Shown: positions 36,161 through 44,676 of the stretch, in pieces
Layout of the letters: each line of letters opens with the position of its first letter
Numbering within the stretch: the first letter of the stretch is position 1
Assembly (NCBI RefSeq): GCF_014205835.1
Contig: NZ_JACHCQ010000014.1
Location: 62,001 to 126,000, forward strand
Direction: 5' to 3'
DNA from: Pedobacter sp. AK013
GTDB lineage: Bacteria > Bacteroidota > Bacteroidia > Sphingobacteriales > Sphingobacteriaceae
DNA length: 64,000 bases
The notes under the pieces: model-generated
What the model saw: the letters and a program-made list of their open reading frames with translations, nothing else
The model's database searches: none
What the model was told of the DNA's origin: nothing
Position numbers and translations under genes: made by a program

Positions 36161-36676
36161 TTAGGACTTATTTTTCAAATCTTCAATCAGTTTATCTACA
36201 CTATCGGTAGTTAAGTTTTCGTAGAAAGTATATTCCGGGCTAATTTGTAGCACAGGCCCGAAACCACAGGCAGCTAAGCATTCAACTCCTCTAAAGCTAA
36301 ATAAACCATCGGCTGTAACTTCACCTTCTTTAACACCTAACCTGTTTTCCAGGTGGCTTAATATTTTTTCGGCACCAACCAGGCAACAAGGACCCGTACG
36401 GCAAACCTCCAAAGCATACTTACCCTGTGGTTTTAAAAAGTACATGGTATAAAATGTGGCCACTTCATAAACTTCAATGGGCTGAATATTTAAATATTCG
36501 GCAACTTTATCCATTGCTGGCGTACTCACCCAAAGGTATTCGGCCTGTACCAAGTGCAATAATGGCAGCAAAGCTGATTTGTGTTTACCTTCAGGATAAC
36601 GGCTTTTAACTTCATCAAATTTGGCCAGCAATTCTGATGAAAACACTACAGGTGTTTGTTCTTCTACTTTAAGCAT
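36161..36676 (-). CDS. nuoE: NADH-quinone oxidoreductase subunit E
   Basis: A 171-residue thioredoxin-like [2Fe-2S] subunit. LLPLLHLVQAEYLWVS, VYEVATFYTMYFLKPQGKYALEVCRTGPCCLVGA and FRGVECLAACGFGPVLQI show the four Cys ligands of cluster N1a. It overlaps the nuoD stop by 8 bp. Its presence with NuoF shows this complex I uses NADH rather than ferredoxin. Confidence 0.96.
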   Translation of the reverse strand: MLKVEEQTPVVFSSELLAKFDEVKSRYPEGKHKSALLPLLHLVQAEYLWVSTPAMDKVAEYLNIQPIEVYEVATFYTMYFLKPQGKYALEVCRTGPCCLVGAEKILSHLENRLGVKEGEVTADGLFSFRGVECLAACGFGPVLQISPEYTFYENLTTDSVDKLIEDLKNKS

Positions 36677-37883
36677 CTAATTCTCCTGCAATAATATTCA
36701 TACTACTCATGTTGATAATAGCATCAGACAATAACATGCCTTCGCTCATTGGTGCAAACATCTGGTAGTTTATAAAACTTGGTCTGCGGAAGTGTAAACG
36801 GTATGGTGTTCGGCCCCCATCATTAATCAGATAGAATCCTAATTCACCATTTCCACCTTCAACAGCGTGATAAACTTCTGCTTTTGGTGCATCAATCTCA
36901 CCCATCACAATTTTAAAGTGATAGATTAATGCTTCCATATTATTATAAACTTCTTGTTTTGGAGGAAGGTAAAATTCAGGAACATCGGCATGAAAAATAC
37001 CTTTTGGCTCTGTTTTTAACTTCACGATTGCCTGTTCGATAATGCGTACACTTTGCCACATTTCTTCGTTACGCACTAAATACCTGTCATAAATATCTCC
37101 GCTAGTACCAACGGGTACTTCAAAATCGAAATCCTGATATGAAGAATACGGATCGCTTACACGAACATCATAATCTACACCGGTAGCCCGTAAAAGCGGG
37201 CCTGTCCAACTGTATTCTAAAGCGGTTTCTTGAGTTACCTCTGCAACACCAGCCGTTCTATCAATAAAAATACGGTTACGCGTTAACAGGTTTTCAAATT
37301 CTTTTAACGCTTTAGGGAATTCTTTTAAAAACTTATCGATTTTAGCAAAGGCGATATCATTGAAATCTCTTTCAAAACCACCAATACGACCAATATTTGT
37401 AGTTAAACGTGCGCCACAAACTTCTTCGAAAATTTCGTAAATATGTTCACGGAATTGAAATAGATAAAGGAAGGTAGTTGTAGCTCCTGTATCCTGACCA
37501 ATAATCGTGTTACAGATAATATGATCGGCAATACGCGAAAGCTCCATAATAATTACCCGAAGATAATCTACACGTTTCGGAATTTGAATATTCAACAACT
37601 TCTCAACCGTCATATGCCAGCCCATATTATTAATAGGCGAAGAGCAGTAGTTTAAACGATCGGTAAGTGGCGTAATTTGATAGAAAGGGCGATGTTCGGC
37701 AATCTTTTCGAAAGCACGGTGAATGTACCCAATAGTAGAAACGCCGCTAACAATACGTTCGCCATCTAATTGCAGAACATTTTGAAAAACGCCGTGGGTT
37801 GCAGGGTGTGTTGGCCCTAAGTTTAGGGTTACCAGCTCACTTTGCGGGTCGTTATCTGTAAATACCGGATGGTTATGATTCAT
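36669..37883 (-). CDS. nuoD: NADH-quinone oxidoreductase subunit D
   Basis: A 404-residue 49-kDa-type subunit at the quinone site. VTLNLGPTHPATHGVFQNVLQLDGERIV, GYIHRAFEKIAEHRPFYQITPLTDRLNY and the C-terminal FRRPSFINYQMFAPMSEGMLLSDAIINMSSMNIIAGELDA are characteristic. It begins 3 bp after the nuoC stop and is not fused to nuoC, unlike in E. coli. Confidence 0.96.
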   Translation of the reverse strand: MNHNHPVFTDNDPQSELVTLNLGPTHPATHGVFQNVLQLDGERIVSGVSTIGYIHRAFEKIAEHRPFYQITPLTDRLNYCSSPINNMGWHMTVEKLLNIQIPKRVDYLRVIIMELSRIADHIICNTIIGQDTGATTTFLYLFQFREHIYEIFEEVCGARLTTNIGRIGGFERDFNDIAFAKIDKFLKEFPKALKEFENLLTRNRIFIDRTAGVAEVTQETALEYSWTGPLLRATGVDYDVRVSDPYSSYQDFDFEVPVGTSGDIYDRYLVRNEEMWQSVRIIEQAIVKLKTEPKGIFHADVPEFYLPPKQEVYNNMEALIYHFKIVMGEIDAPKAEVYHAVEGGNGELGFYLINDGGRTPYRLHFRRPSFINYQMFAPMSEGMLLSDAIINMSSMNIIAGELDA

Positions 37884-37886
37884 AGT

Positions 37887-38387
37887 TTACCTTCCAAAAA
37901 ATTCGTCTTTTTTATCTACTCTGTTCGGATCTTCCAATGGATATTGTTTCAGCATCGGATGAACACCTAAATCGTCCATATTTAAAATACGACGTAAATC
38001 AGGGTGACCTTCAAATTTAACCCCGAACAGATCATAAGTTTCGCGCTCCATCCAGTTGGCACCTTTCCAAACCCCGGTAGCAGTTGGGATAGTTGGATTC
38101 TGCTCAGAGATGAAAACTTTAATTCTAATCCTAACTTTTTCCACCATGTTGTGCAGATGATAAACAACAGCAATACCGTGGTCTTTACCAGGGTAATGAA
38201 CTGCAGTAATATCGGTTAAGAAATTAAATTTTAATTCGTTTTTAAGATGCGAAAGCACATTGATGATAACATCTTTATAGGTTACAAAGGTTAATAAACC
38301 ATAAGGCTCAGAAACAGCAGTAACTTTTTCACCAAACCTTTCGGTCAGCTTAACATGGATGTCGTTATTTAGTGTCGTTTCTTCCAT
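37887..38387 (-). CDS. nuoC: NADH-quinone oxidoreductase subunit C
   Basis: A 166-residue 30-kDa-type subunit. FLTDITAVHYPGKDHGIAVVYHLHNM, ATGVWKGANWMERETYDLFGVKFEGHPDLRRILNMDD and HPMLKQYPLED are the family signature. It overlaps the nuoB stop by one base. Confidence 0.95.
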   Translation of the reverse strand: MEETTLNNDIHVKLTERFGEKVTAVSEPYGLLTFVTYKDVIINVLSHLKNELKFNFLTDITAVHYPGKDHGIAVVYHLHNMVEKVRIRIKVFISEQNPTIPTATGVWKGANWMERETYDLFGVKFEGHPDLRRILNMDDLGVHPMLKQYPLEDPNRVDKKDEFFGR

Positions 38388-38929
38388 TATTTAATGCCGT
38401 ATTGACCTAAAAGTTCTTTGTAATAATCAGAGTTCCGTCTTCTGCCGGATTCATTTTTCACTAAATCCTGAATGCGTTGAAAACCATCTAAAATGGCTTC
38501 AGGCCTTGGCGGACAACCTGGAACATAGACGTCTACAGGAATAACCTCATCAATACCCTGCAATACAGAATAAGTATCGAAAATACCACCACTACTTGCG
38601 CAGGCGCCTACCGCCATCACCCAACGTGGCTCTGCCATTTGGATATAAACCTGTTTTAATACCGGAGCCATCTTTTTAGCGATGGTACCCATAACCATTA
38701 AAACATCAGCCTGACGGGGAGAAAAGCTTAGGCGTTCGGCACCGAAACGACCTAAATCGTAATGAGAACCCATGGTTGCCATAAACTCGATTCCACAACA
38801 AGAAGTTGCGAAAGGTAAAGGCCATAATGAATTTGAGCGGGCCAAACCAATCACTTTATCAAGAGAAGTGGCAAAAAAGCCAGATCCTTCTATTCCTGGA
38901 GGCGCATCAACTATATTAATTTCACTCAT
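38387..38929 (-). CDS. nuoB: NADH-quinone oxidoreductase subunit B
   Basis: A 180-residue subunit with the N2 cluster. FATSCCGIEFMATMGSHYDLGRFGAERLSFSPRQADVLMVMGTI, VMAVGACASSGGIFDTYSVLQG and VYVPGCPPRPEAILDG provide the Cys ligands including the tandem CC. I start at ATG 38929 (MSEINIVDAPPG). It is preceded by a hairpin and a promoter-like pair, see 38946-39001. Confidence 0.95.
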   Translation of the reverse strand: MSEINIVDAPPGIEGSGFFATSLDKVIGLARSNSLWPLPFATSCCGIEFMATMGSHYDLGRFGAERLSFSPRQADVLMVMGTIAKKMAPVLKQVYIQMAEPRWVMAVGACASSGGIFDTYSVLQGIDEVIPVDVYVPGCPPRPEAILDGFQRIQDLVKNESGRRRNSDYYKELLGQYGIK

Positions 38930-38945
38930 GTTTATAAACAAAAAA

Positions 38946-38970
38946 TGCTCATCCCTTTGCAGAATGAGCA
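38946..38970 (-). terminator. Hairpin with T-run just upstream of nuoB
   Basis: On the minus strand TGCTCAT / ATGAGCA arms enclose an 11-nt loop and are followed by a six-base T-run, 12 bp before the nuoB ATG. It could attenuate read-through from nuoA or lie in the nuoB leader. Confidence 0.5.
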
Positions 38971-38971
38971 A

Positions 38972-39001
38972 CAAATTTACAATATTTTAAAGGCAAACAA
39001 A
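38972..39001 (-). promoter_or_regulatory. Candidate nuoB promoter
   Basis: On the minus strand TTTG (38998-39001), an 18-bp spacer and TAAATTTG (38972-38979), a full match to the -7 box. Spacing is one base short of the usual 19-21. Confidence 0.45.
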
Positions 39002-39090
39002 CTAGCTTTACTCGATTTAGAACCTTTCTAAATAACCAAAAGTTCTATGAGTTAGTGTAAGTGATACACATTTCAATTTGCAATTGGTAA

Positions 39091-39160
39091 TTTTCAGTTT
39101 ACAGTTCGTAAACCGAGAGCTATTAGCTGCCAATTGTGAACTAAAAACCGTGAACTGAAC
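39091..39160. repeat. Seven-base repeat remnants between nuoA and nuoB
   Basis: TTTTCAG-TTTACAG-TTCG units near 39091-39108 and TGAACTA/TGAACTG units near 39136-39160, related to the AAAACTG family elsewhere in the window. They lie in a 230-bp gap that is unusually long for the operon. Confidence 0.5.
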
Positions 39161-39531
39161 TAGTTCCAGTCTAAAACTTTTTTCTTGATTACGTAGATGA
39201 AACCCAATAATAATGTCCCCATAAAAATAAACATTTCGATCATTCCATCCATTCGTAATGAACGGAAATTAACCGCCCAAGGATACATAAAGATTACCTC
39301 AACATCGAAAAGCACAAATAAAATGGCCACAACGAAATATTTGATAGAGAAGGGCTGGCGGGCGTTACCTACCGATTTAATACCAGCTTCAAAAGTTTCT
39401 AGCTTATCACTCGTTTTGCGTTTTGGGCCTAAAAAGTGGGTAACAACCAATGTGGTTACCACAAAACCTAAAGCAACAATTACTTGAAATATAATTGGTA
39501 AAAAATCTATAGAGGAACTTTGCGCTTGCAT
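39160..39531 (-). CDS. nuoA: NADH-quinone oxidoreductase subunit A
   Basis: A 123-residue membrane subunit with three helices. The conserved loop is KLETFEAGIKSVGNARQPFSIKYFVVAILFVLFDVEVIFMYPWAV. It is the first gene of the nuo operon. I start at ATG 39531; a longer frame begins with TTG at 39552, which lies within the promoter. It is separated from nuoB by 230 bp that hold repeats, a hairpin and a second promoter-like pair. Confidence 0.95.
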   Translation of the reverse strand: MQAQSSSIDFLPIIFQVIVALGFVVTTLVVTHFLGPKRKTSDKLETFEAGIKSVGNARQPFSIKYFVVAILFVLFDVEVIFMYPWAVNFRSLRMDGMIEMFIFMGTLLLGFIYVIKKKVLDWN

Positions 39532-39549
39532 AATTTTTATTTTGTGATG

Positions 39550-39581
39550 CAAAAGTAAAAGAAAAAGGCAGAGTAACCAAA
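39550..39581 (-). promoter_or_regulatory. nuo operon promoter (TTTG-N20-TAnnTTTG)
   Basis: On the minus strand TTTG (39578-39581), a spacer of exactly 20 bp and TACTTTTG (39550-39557), a full match to the Bacteroidota sigma consensus. The -33 box is inside the loop region of the upstream terminator hairpin. The start codon of nuoA follows 18 bp downstream. Confidence 0.75.
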
Positions 39582-39592
39582 CTCTGCCTTTT
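39563..39592 (-). terminator. Intrinsic terminator of the TonB/TPR operon
   Basis: AAAAGGCAGAGT / ACTCTGCCTTTT, perfect 12-bp arms with a 6-nt loop and a T-run on the minus strand, 21 bp after the TPR gene stop. It overlaps the nuo promoter. Confidence 0.85.
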
Positions 39593-39613
39593 CTAAATTA
39601 TTTAACTTTAAAA

Positions 39614-41335
39614 TTATTTGCCTTTACCTTTTGCTTTTGGAGCAGCTGCAGGCGATTGCAATTCTTTTAGCTTAGCCGCCGCAAAAGGGCCTTGAGGATC
39701 TAACGCTATACTCTTATTTAAAAAATCGATAGCTTTTGCTTTATCCTTATCAGCATAATATGCACCTAAGTAATCGTAAGATTCAACAAGGTTTGTTTTA
39801 TTAGCTGCTTGCTCTTCTGGTTTAACTAAACTGATATATTTTTCAAAGAACGGAATTGAAGCATACTTTGGATTCGCTTTATCTTCCAAAAGATTGGCAA
39901 TCCTAGCTCTTGTAAAATAACCTAGTGCAAATTCAGGAGAAACTTTATTTAAGTGACTCAATGCTGAATCCGCCTCAATCAATGCAGCTGTATTTAAAGG
40001 TTTCTTATCTCTTTGAGCAAAATATCCTTCCAAGAACCTGGTTTGACCTATATAATAGTAATTAGTTAATGACCCTTTACCATTTGGATTATATTTAGTT
40101 GCTAAAGTATAAATTTCTGCTGCTTTTCCGTATTTCTTAGCCTTGTACAAGGCTAAACCAGCTTCAGCTAAGGCATCAGCATTAGTAGAATCCATTTTAG
40201 CAGCTTCTATGATATTAAGAACACCTAAGCTATCTTGGCCAGCCTTCACTTGGGCTTTACCTAAATAAAGATAATCGTTACCTAAAATCTTTGTTTTATC
40301 CTTTTCTTTTGCAAAAAAATCAGTTAAGCTAGCTAACGCCTGAGGATAATTGCCATTTTCATAAGCTGCCCAACCTTTCATCCTTGAAACAATAGTACCT
40401 TTAGGATCGTTCGCAGGAACTTGTAAGGAAGTAGCAACTTGCTCTAATGTTTTGTAATCTTTAGCATAAAATAAGAATTGAGCATAACGCAATTGAGATT
40501 CTAAAGATTTATCTGTCAAATCCATGTATTTTTTATAATTCTCAATCGCTTTAGCTGCTTTTTCTTTGTCAACACCAAAGCTACTCCACTGTAAGTATAA
40601 CTCACCTAACTCGCGATACGCAGGCCCGTAGTTTGCATCAGCAGCAATTACATCTTGTAATTCTTTCTCACCTTCTGGAAAAGCTCTTGATTCTTTATAC
40701 ATTTTACCAATCTGCGTTTTGGCTCTTCTGTTGTTTGGATCAACATCACCAACACGCATGTATGGACCTAATGCCTCAGAGTTTTTCTTCTGTAAAGCAT
40801 AAGCATCACCTTGCGCTAAGAAAACTTCAGCATCTTTATCTTTAGAATCTAATTCGTCTGCTTTGGTAATGTTAGCCAAAGCACTAGTGAAATCAGGTTT
40901 AGAGACATCATCACTAGGTTTATCTTGTGCTAAATAGGCTTTGCCGATATACAAATACGTTTTGTAATCTTTCGGTGCCAAAGCTACCGCCTTATCGAAG
41001 TTAGTTTTAGCAGAACTTGGGTTATTAGATAACATATCTGCTTCGCCCAAACCAATTAAGTTTAAGTTATTTTTTGGATCAGCAGTTACACCTTTCGTAA
41101 AAACGGCTCTTGCTGAATCGATGTAACCTGTTTTCAGGTAAACCAAACCTAGGTTGTAATAATTTTCGCCATCTGAGGCTTTAGCGCTTACCAACGACTT
41201 AAGCATCGATGAAGCTTTCTGATACTGTTCTGCGTCGATGGCTTTTTTCGCATCAGTTAAACTTTGAGCAAAAACTGCAGAACCCATCAACACCAAACCT
41301 ACATTTAAGGTTATTGCTTTCTTTGAAATTTTCAT
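39614..41335 (-). CDS. Tetratricopeptide repeat protein, exported
   Basis: A 573-residue protein with a signal peptide (1-23, cleaved after VFAQ) and a long array of 34-residue helical repeats, for example YYNLGLVYLKTGYIDSARAVFTKGVTADPKN and KTYLYIGKAYLAQDKPSDD. The C-terminal tail is PAAAPKAKGKGK. TPR proteins scaffold protein contacts, here probably in the periplasm. It is the last gene of a leftward set with tonB, exbB, two exbD genes and a phosphate-binding-like lipoprotein, so it may act with that energised transport complex. The gap to the lipoprotein gene is 146 bp. Confidence 0.88.
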   Translation of the reverse strand: MKISKKAITLNVGLVLMGSAVFAQSLTDAKKAIDAEQYQKASSMLKSLVSAKASDGENYYNLGLVYLKTGYIDSARAVFTKGVTADPKNNLNLIGLGEADMLSNNPSSAKTNFDKAVALAPKDYKTYLYIGKAYLAQDKPSDDVSKPDFTSALANITKADELDSKDKDAEVFLAQGDAYALQKKNSEALGPYMRVGDVDPNNRRAKTQIGKMYKESRAFPEGEKELQDVIAADANYGPAYRELGELYLQWSSFGVDKEKAAKAIENYKKYMDLTDKSLESQLRYAQFLFYAKDYKTLEQVATSLQVPANDPKGTIVSRMKGWAAYENGNYPQALASLTDFFAKEKDKTKILGNDYLYLGKAQVKAGQDSLGVLNIIEAAKMDSTNADALAEAGLALYKAKKYGKAAEIYTLATKYNPNGKGSLTNYYYIGQTRFLEGYFAQRDKKPLNTAALIEADSALSHLNKVSPEFALGYFTRARIANLLEDKANPKYASIPFFEKYISLVKPEEQAANKTNLVESYDYLGAYYADKDKAKAIDFLNKSIALDPQGPFAAAKLKELQSPAAAPKAKGKGK

Positions 41336-41481
41336 TGGATCAATTTTTTGTTTTTAAACGTTTTTAAAATCGGGCTGGAGTGAGTTCTATTTTATCCAAA
41401 ATCTCCAACCAAACTTAGCTAACATTGGTTTTAACAATAATGAAGCATTATATCTAAATACTTCGTGGTTCAATTTATAAT

Positions 41482-42393
41482 TTATTTATTACTTTCTTTA
41501 GTTAAATTTATTTCTCTTGGCATTAGCTTGTGCGGGCCAAGTCCAGATTTAAGTACAATCAATTGTCCCCGCTGACTTCTTAACCATGTTGCAAATCCTG
41601 TGCCTAAACCATCTCTTCCTTCGCAATCTATAATATTTATATTTCTTAGAAAAGGATAAACACCATTGATTAAGTTATTTTGAGTTGGCTTATAGAACTG
41701 ATCATCTCCTACCTCGCCTTTTACATTCTTTACTCCCAGCACTTTTATCTGAGAAAGGTATCCGCTCATCTCTGCATCTTTGCCCGTAATCCAGTTCACG
41801 CCCAAAATACCAATAAAATTCTTATCCTCAGCAATAAGTTTAATTACTTCTTTGCTGGAATTTTTAGAGTAAACACCTGTAGCTGGAAATTGGTTGATAT
41901 TAGCCAACTTTTTAAAATATTGAAAGGTACTTGAATAAGCGTTATCAAAGACCAACTTTTTATCTGATTTCTTTCCCTGTAATATGTCAATCACCTCTTT
42001 AACGTTAATTGTACTGTCAATATTGCCCTGATTTGTGATTAAAGCAATACCATCTACAGCAAATCGTGAGGTGTTTATCTTTATATTCCGTTGGTTATAA
42101 TATTTTTCTTCGGCCTTGGTTAATAACCTGGGCAAAACAATTACCCTTACACTATCATTAAGAAAGGCAGGTAATAATTTTTCTTCAGGTTTTACTGTTG
42201 TCTGAAATTTTGCATCCGGATAATCCAAACTAAAAACATCAATCTGATCTTGAACAATCGGTCCAACGCTTTCGTCAACCAATATTTTTAAGGTACCACT
42301 TGTTCTGGTTTCTTTAACGGCATTGGCTTTATTTTTACCTTTGCAGGATATAAGTAAAGCTAGTACACAAAATATTAAGAGGAAATTTTTCAT
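41482..42393 (-). CDS. PstS-like substrate-binding lipoprotein
   Basis: A 303-residue lipoprotein with signal MKNFLLIFCVLALLISC (lipid-modified Cys17). The remaining part resembles PstS/phosphate-type solute-binding proteins: SGTLKILVDESVGPIVQDQIDVF at the beginning, FAVDGIALITNQGN, and near the end GVYPFLRNINIIDCEGRDGLGTGFATWLRSQRGQ. No ABC transporter genes are nearby; instead it follows tonB and a small membrane protein. It overlaps neither, with 8 bp to the small gene. The ATG at 42393 is chosen because the longer frame hides the lipoprotein signal. Confidence 0.85.
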   Translation of the reverse strand: MKNFLLIFCVLALLISCKGKNKANAVKETRTSGTLKILVDESVGPIVQDQIDVFSLDYPDAKFQTTVKPEEKLLPAFLNDSVRVIVLPRLLTKAEEKYYNQRNIKINTSRFAVDGIALITNQGNIDSTINVKEVIDILQGKKSDKKLVFDNAYSSTFQYFKKLANINQFPATGVYSKNSSKEVIKLIAEDKNFIGILGVNWITGKDAEMSGYLSQIKVLGVKNVKGEVGDDQFYKPTQNNLINGVYPFLRNINIIDCEGRDGLGTGFATWLRSQRGQLIVLKSGLGPHKLMPREINLTKESNK

Positions 42394-42401
42394 TGTGCTG
42401 A

Positions 42402-42629
42402 TTAGTCGCGCCTTCCCAGGCTTAAAAGTCTTACAAATGCATAAATAATTAAGAAGATACCAATTGCGATGCGGCCCCATTGTGGAATAGTGCTTAAGCG
42501 CAGGGCAATTGGTTCGTAAAATATAAATGCAAAGCCCAACACCACATAAAAAACGAACATAACAAGGCCTAAAATGAGCAAAAACCGCTGTTTAGGCGAT
42601 TTTTGCTTAAAAATATCAAAATTTAACAT
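42402..42629 (-). CDS. Small membrane protein, two helices
   Basis: A 75-residue protein with two transmembrane helices (about 16-38 and 50-68). FDIFKQKSPKQRFLLILGLVMFVFYVVLG opens it. I do not recognise a named family. It sits 6 bp after tonB and 8 bp before the PstS-like gene, so it is part of the operon and may be a structural accessory of the TonB complex. Confidence 0.72.
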   Translation of the reverse strand: MLNFDIFKQKSPKQRFLLILGLVMFVFYVVLGFAFIFYEPIALRLSTIPQWGRIAIGIFLIIYAFVRLLSLGRRD

Positions 42630-42635
42630 CTACTA

Positions 42636-43454
42636 TTAGTTCAATGTAAAGTTAACGTTGATGTTGTATTTTACCCTTACTGGCTTACCATTTTGGATAC
42701 CTGGATTCCAACGTGGGCTAGCTTTCAATACACGGATGGCTTCTTCATCAGTTCCGCTACCCAAACCACGGGTAACTGTGATATCAGTTAATTTACCATC
42801 TTTTTCAACAACGAAAGATAAAAACACTTTACCTTGAACGTTGTTTTCTTGTGCCATTGGCGGGTACTTTATTGCTTTACTTAGGTATCCATAAAACTTA
42901 GAGATACCTCCAGGGAATTCTGGTTGTTTTTCTATACTAACAAAGTCGTAAACTTTATTATCATCAACCGCAACAGCTGCTTCTCTTTTCGGTCCTTCAC
43001 CCACTGGTTCAGCGATATTGATCTCTGCCGTTGGATCACCTTTAATATCTCTCTGACCTGGATCTGCTTCTTTCAATTTTTCAACCGTAGGTGGTTCATC
43101 ACGAACCTCAATATCAGGTTTTACAATTGGAGGTGGCATTTTCACCTGGTCAACCTTTGGTGGCGGTGGCTCTACCGGTGGCGGAGGTGGCGTTTTAGGG
43201 TCAACTGGTGGAGGTGGAGCTAAAATAACTTCCTGTGCTTTTAATTGTTCGTCCGGCTGATCCATTGAGCCCTTAATCAGGCTATAGATTTTTGGAGAGA
43301 AGAATAACACTAGAAATATAATAGATCCAATAATTAATGCTTTGGTGGTGTTGGCACCATTGGTTTTACGCAATTGGTACGCACCGTAGCTTTTGTTTTT
43401 ATCAGCAAAAACCACTTCAAGCCATTCTTTTCTGAATATATCTAACTTCGACAT
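42636..43454 (-). CDS. tonB: TonB energy transducer
   Basis: A 272-residue TonB. The N-terminus is short and cytoplasmic (KSYGAYQLRKTNG is a Bacteroidota TonB motif), a helix follows at about 34-54, and then a periplasmic Pro-rich linker (about 78-115, PPPPPVDPKTPPPPPVEPPPP). The C-terminal TonB domain (about 180-272) has EFPGGISKFYGYLSKAIKYPPMAQENNVQGKVFLSFVVEKDG and ASPRWNPGIQNGKPVRVKYNINVNF. It couples the proton motive force to outer membrane receptors. It is 18 bp after the second exbD. Confidence 0.93.
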   Translation of the reverse strand: MSKLDIFRKEWLEVVFADKNKSYGAYQLRKTNGANTTKALIIGSIIFLVLFFSPKIYSLIKGSMDQPDEQLKAQEVILAPPPPVDPKTPPPPPVEPPPPKVDQVKMPPPIVKPDIEVRDEPPTVEKLKEADPGQRDIKGDPTAEINIAEPVGEGPKREAAVAVDDNKVYDFVSIEKQPEFPGGISKFYGYLSKAIKYPPMAQENNVQGKVFLSFVVEKDGKLTDITVTRGLGSGTDEEAIRVLKASPRWNPGIQNGKPVRVKYNINVNFTLN

Positions 43455-43472
43455 TACTTCTGGTTTTATTGA

Positions 43473-43979
43473 TTATAAAATTCCCTTTTCTTTCATGAAC
43501 TGCTTCTCATTATCAAGGATATTATCATCATCAATCTGACGAACCTTTACTTTAAGAATTTCCAACTCGTCCATAATATCAACAAAGTTCTGAAAGGTAG
43601 CACCCGATGTTGGTTTTACAAGCACAACAAAGTCGCCTGCAACACCTGAAGCATCAGCATTTTTTCTATTTTTTACAATAGCATCTTCTATCTGTGAACC
43701 TGATTCGATTGTTGGTGCGCTTTCGCCAGCTACTCCCATGTACCATGCTACTTTATTGTTTTTACCCAATAAGATGGTCATCGTTTTACTCGCTTTCAGC
43801 TCTAACCTGTTTTCAGGTAACTTTTCATTTTTATCCGGTTTTGCAATATCCATCGCTTGTGGCGTAGAGATTACTGTTGTTAAGATAAAGAAAGTTACCA
43901 AAAGAAACATTAGATCCACCATTGGGGTCATATCAACCCTTGGCGTGGCTTTCTTCCCGCCCGTGTTTAATTCTGCCAT
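43473..43979 (-). CDS. exbD: ExbD/TolR family protein, second copy
   Basis: A 168-residue protein with one N-terminal helix. VDMTPMVDLMFLLVTFFILTT contains the conserved membrane Asp used in proton flow. The periplasmic part differs strongly from the first copy. It is 3 bp after the other exbD gene and 18 bp before tonB, forming one transcript. Confidence 0.92.
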   Translation of the reverse strand: MAELNTGGKKATPRVDMTPMVDLMFLLVTFFILTTVISTPQAMDIAKPDKNEKLPENRLELKASKTMTILLGKNNKVAWYMGVAGESAPTIESGSQIEDAIVKNRKNADASGVAGDFVVLVKPTSGATFQNFVDIMDELEILKVKVRQIDDDNILDNEKQFMKEKGIL

Positions 43980-43982
43980 TTC

Positions 43983-44597
43983 TTATTTCTTTTTAGCTTC
44001 AGAGTTGGTTACCAACAAAAATTTGTTCACACTTTGTTTCTGAAGCACATCAATAATCTTTTTTACAACTGGATACTCTTCTTTAGCATCACCTTTGATA
44101 CTGATACGCATATCCTGATTGTTGATTTCCTTTGTAGCCTTACGTGCATTTAACACCCAAGAATTTAACTGATTATCAGTTGAATCTGAAGGTATACCCG
44201 GTTGAACCCCTGGTTTCATACGGTCGCCACCATTCATAGCAATAAGCGACTTCAAACTCTGAATCGGTACACCGAAACTCCCTATATTAGAGAAACGTTG
44301 TACTTCTAAAGGTGTGAACGATATCTTATACTGTTCGCCCATTAGTTCCAATGTTTTCGCTCTTACTTTTGTACCTGCTACTTCAAAGAAAACTTTACCC
44401 TGCCCAATGGTTAATATTGCATTGTTTTCTACAGGCACCTTAAACTCATACGTTGATGATGGTGTAGAAACGGCTAGTGGTTCTGGTTGCCTCGCTGTAG
44501 CAGTTAAGATGAAGAAAGTAAGTAACAACGATGCCACATCACACATGGCAGTCATATCTGTTACTGTACTTGTTCTTTTAACTTTAATTCTAGGCAT
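43983..44597 (-). CDS. exbD: ExbD/TolR family protein, first copy
   Basis: A 204-residue protein with the signature TDMTAMCDVASLLLTFFILTATAR holding the key Asp in the helix. The periplasmic domain is longer than in the second copy and ends KQSVNKFLLVTNSEAKKK. Having two diverged exbD genes in tandem is normal for this phylum and suggests a heterodimer in the ExbB ring. Confidence 0.92.
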   Translation of the reverse strand: MPRIKVKRTSTVTDMTAMCDVASLLLTFFILTATARQPEPLAVSTPSSTYEFKVPVENNAILTIGQGKVFFEVAGTKVRAKTLELMGEQYKISFTPLEVQRFSNIGSFGVPIQSLKSLIAMNGGDRMKPGVQPGIPSDSTDNQLNSWVLNARKATKEINNQDMRISIKGDAKEEYPVVKKIIDVLQKQSVNKFLLVTNSEAKKK

Positions 44598-44676
44598 AAT
44601 ATTTTTTACTAGTTTTTAATAATGATGATCTTTTTTCCGGTTTTCCATAAAGCCGGTAAAAATTTTTTCAAAATTC

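Noticed and set aside
42924..43223. Open frame rich in Trp and Arg opposite to tonB
   Set aside because: It is the antisense of the Pro-rich linker; the composition is a shadow of the CCN codons.
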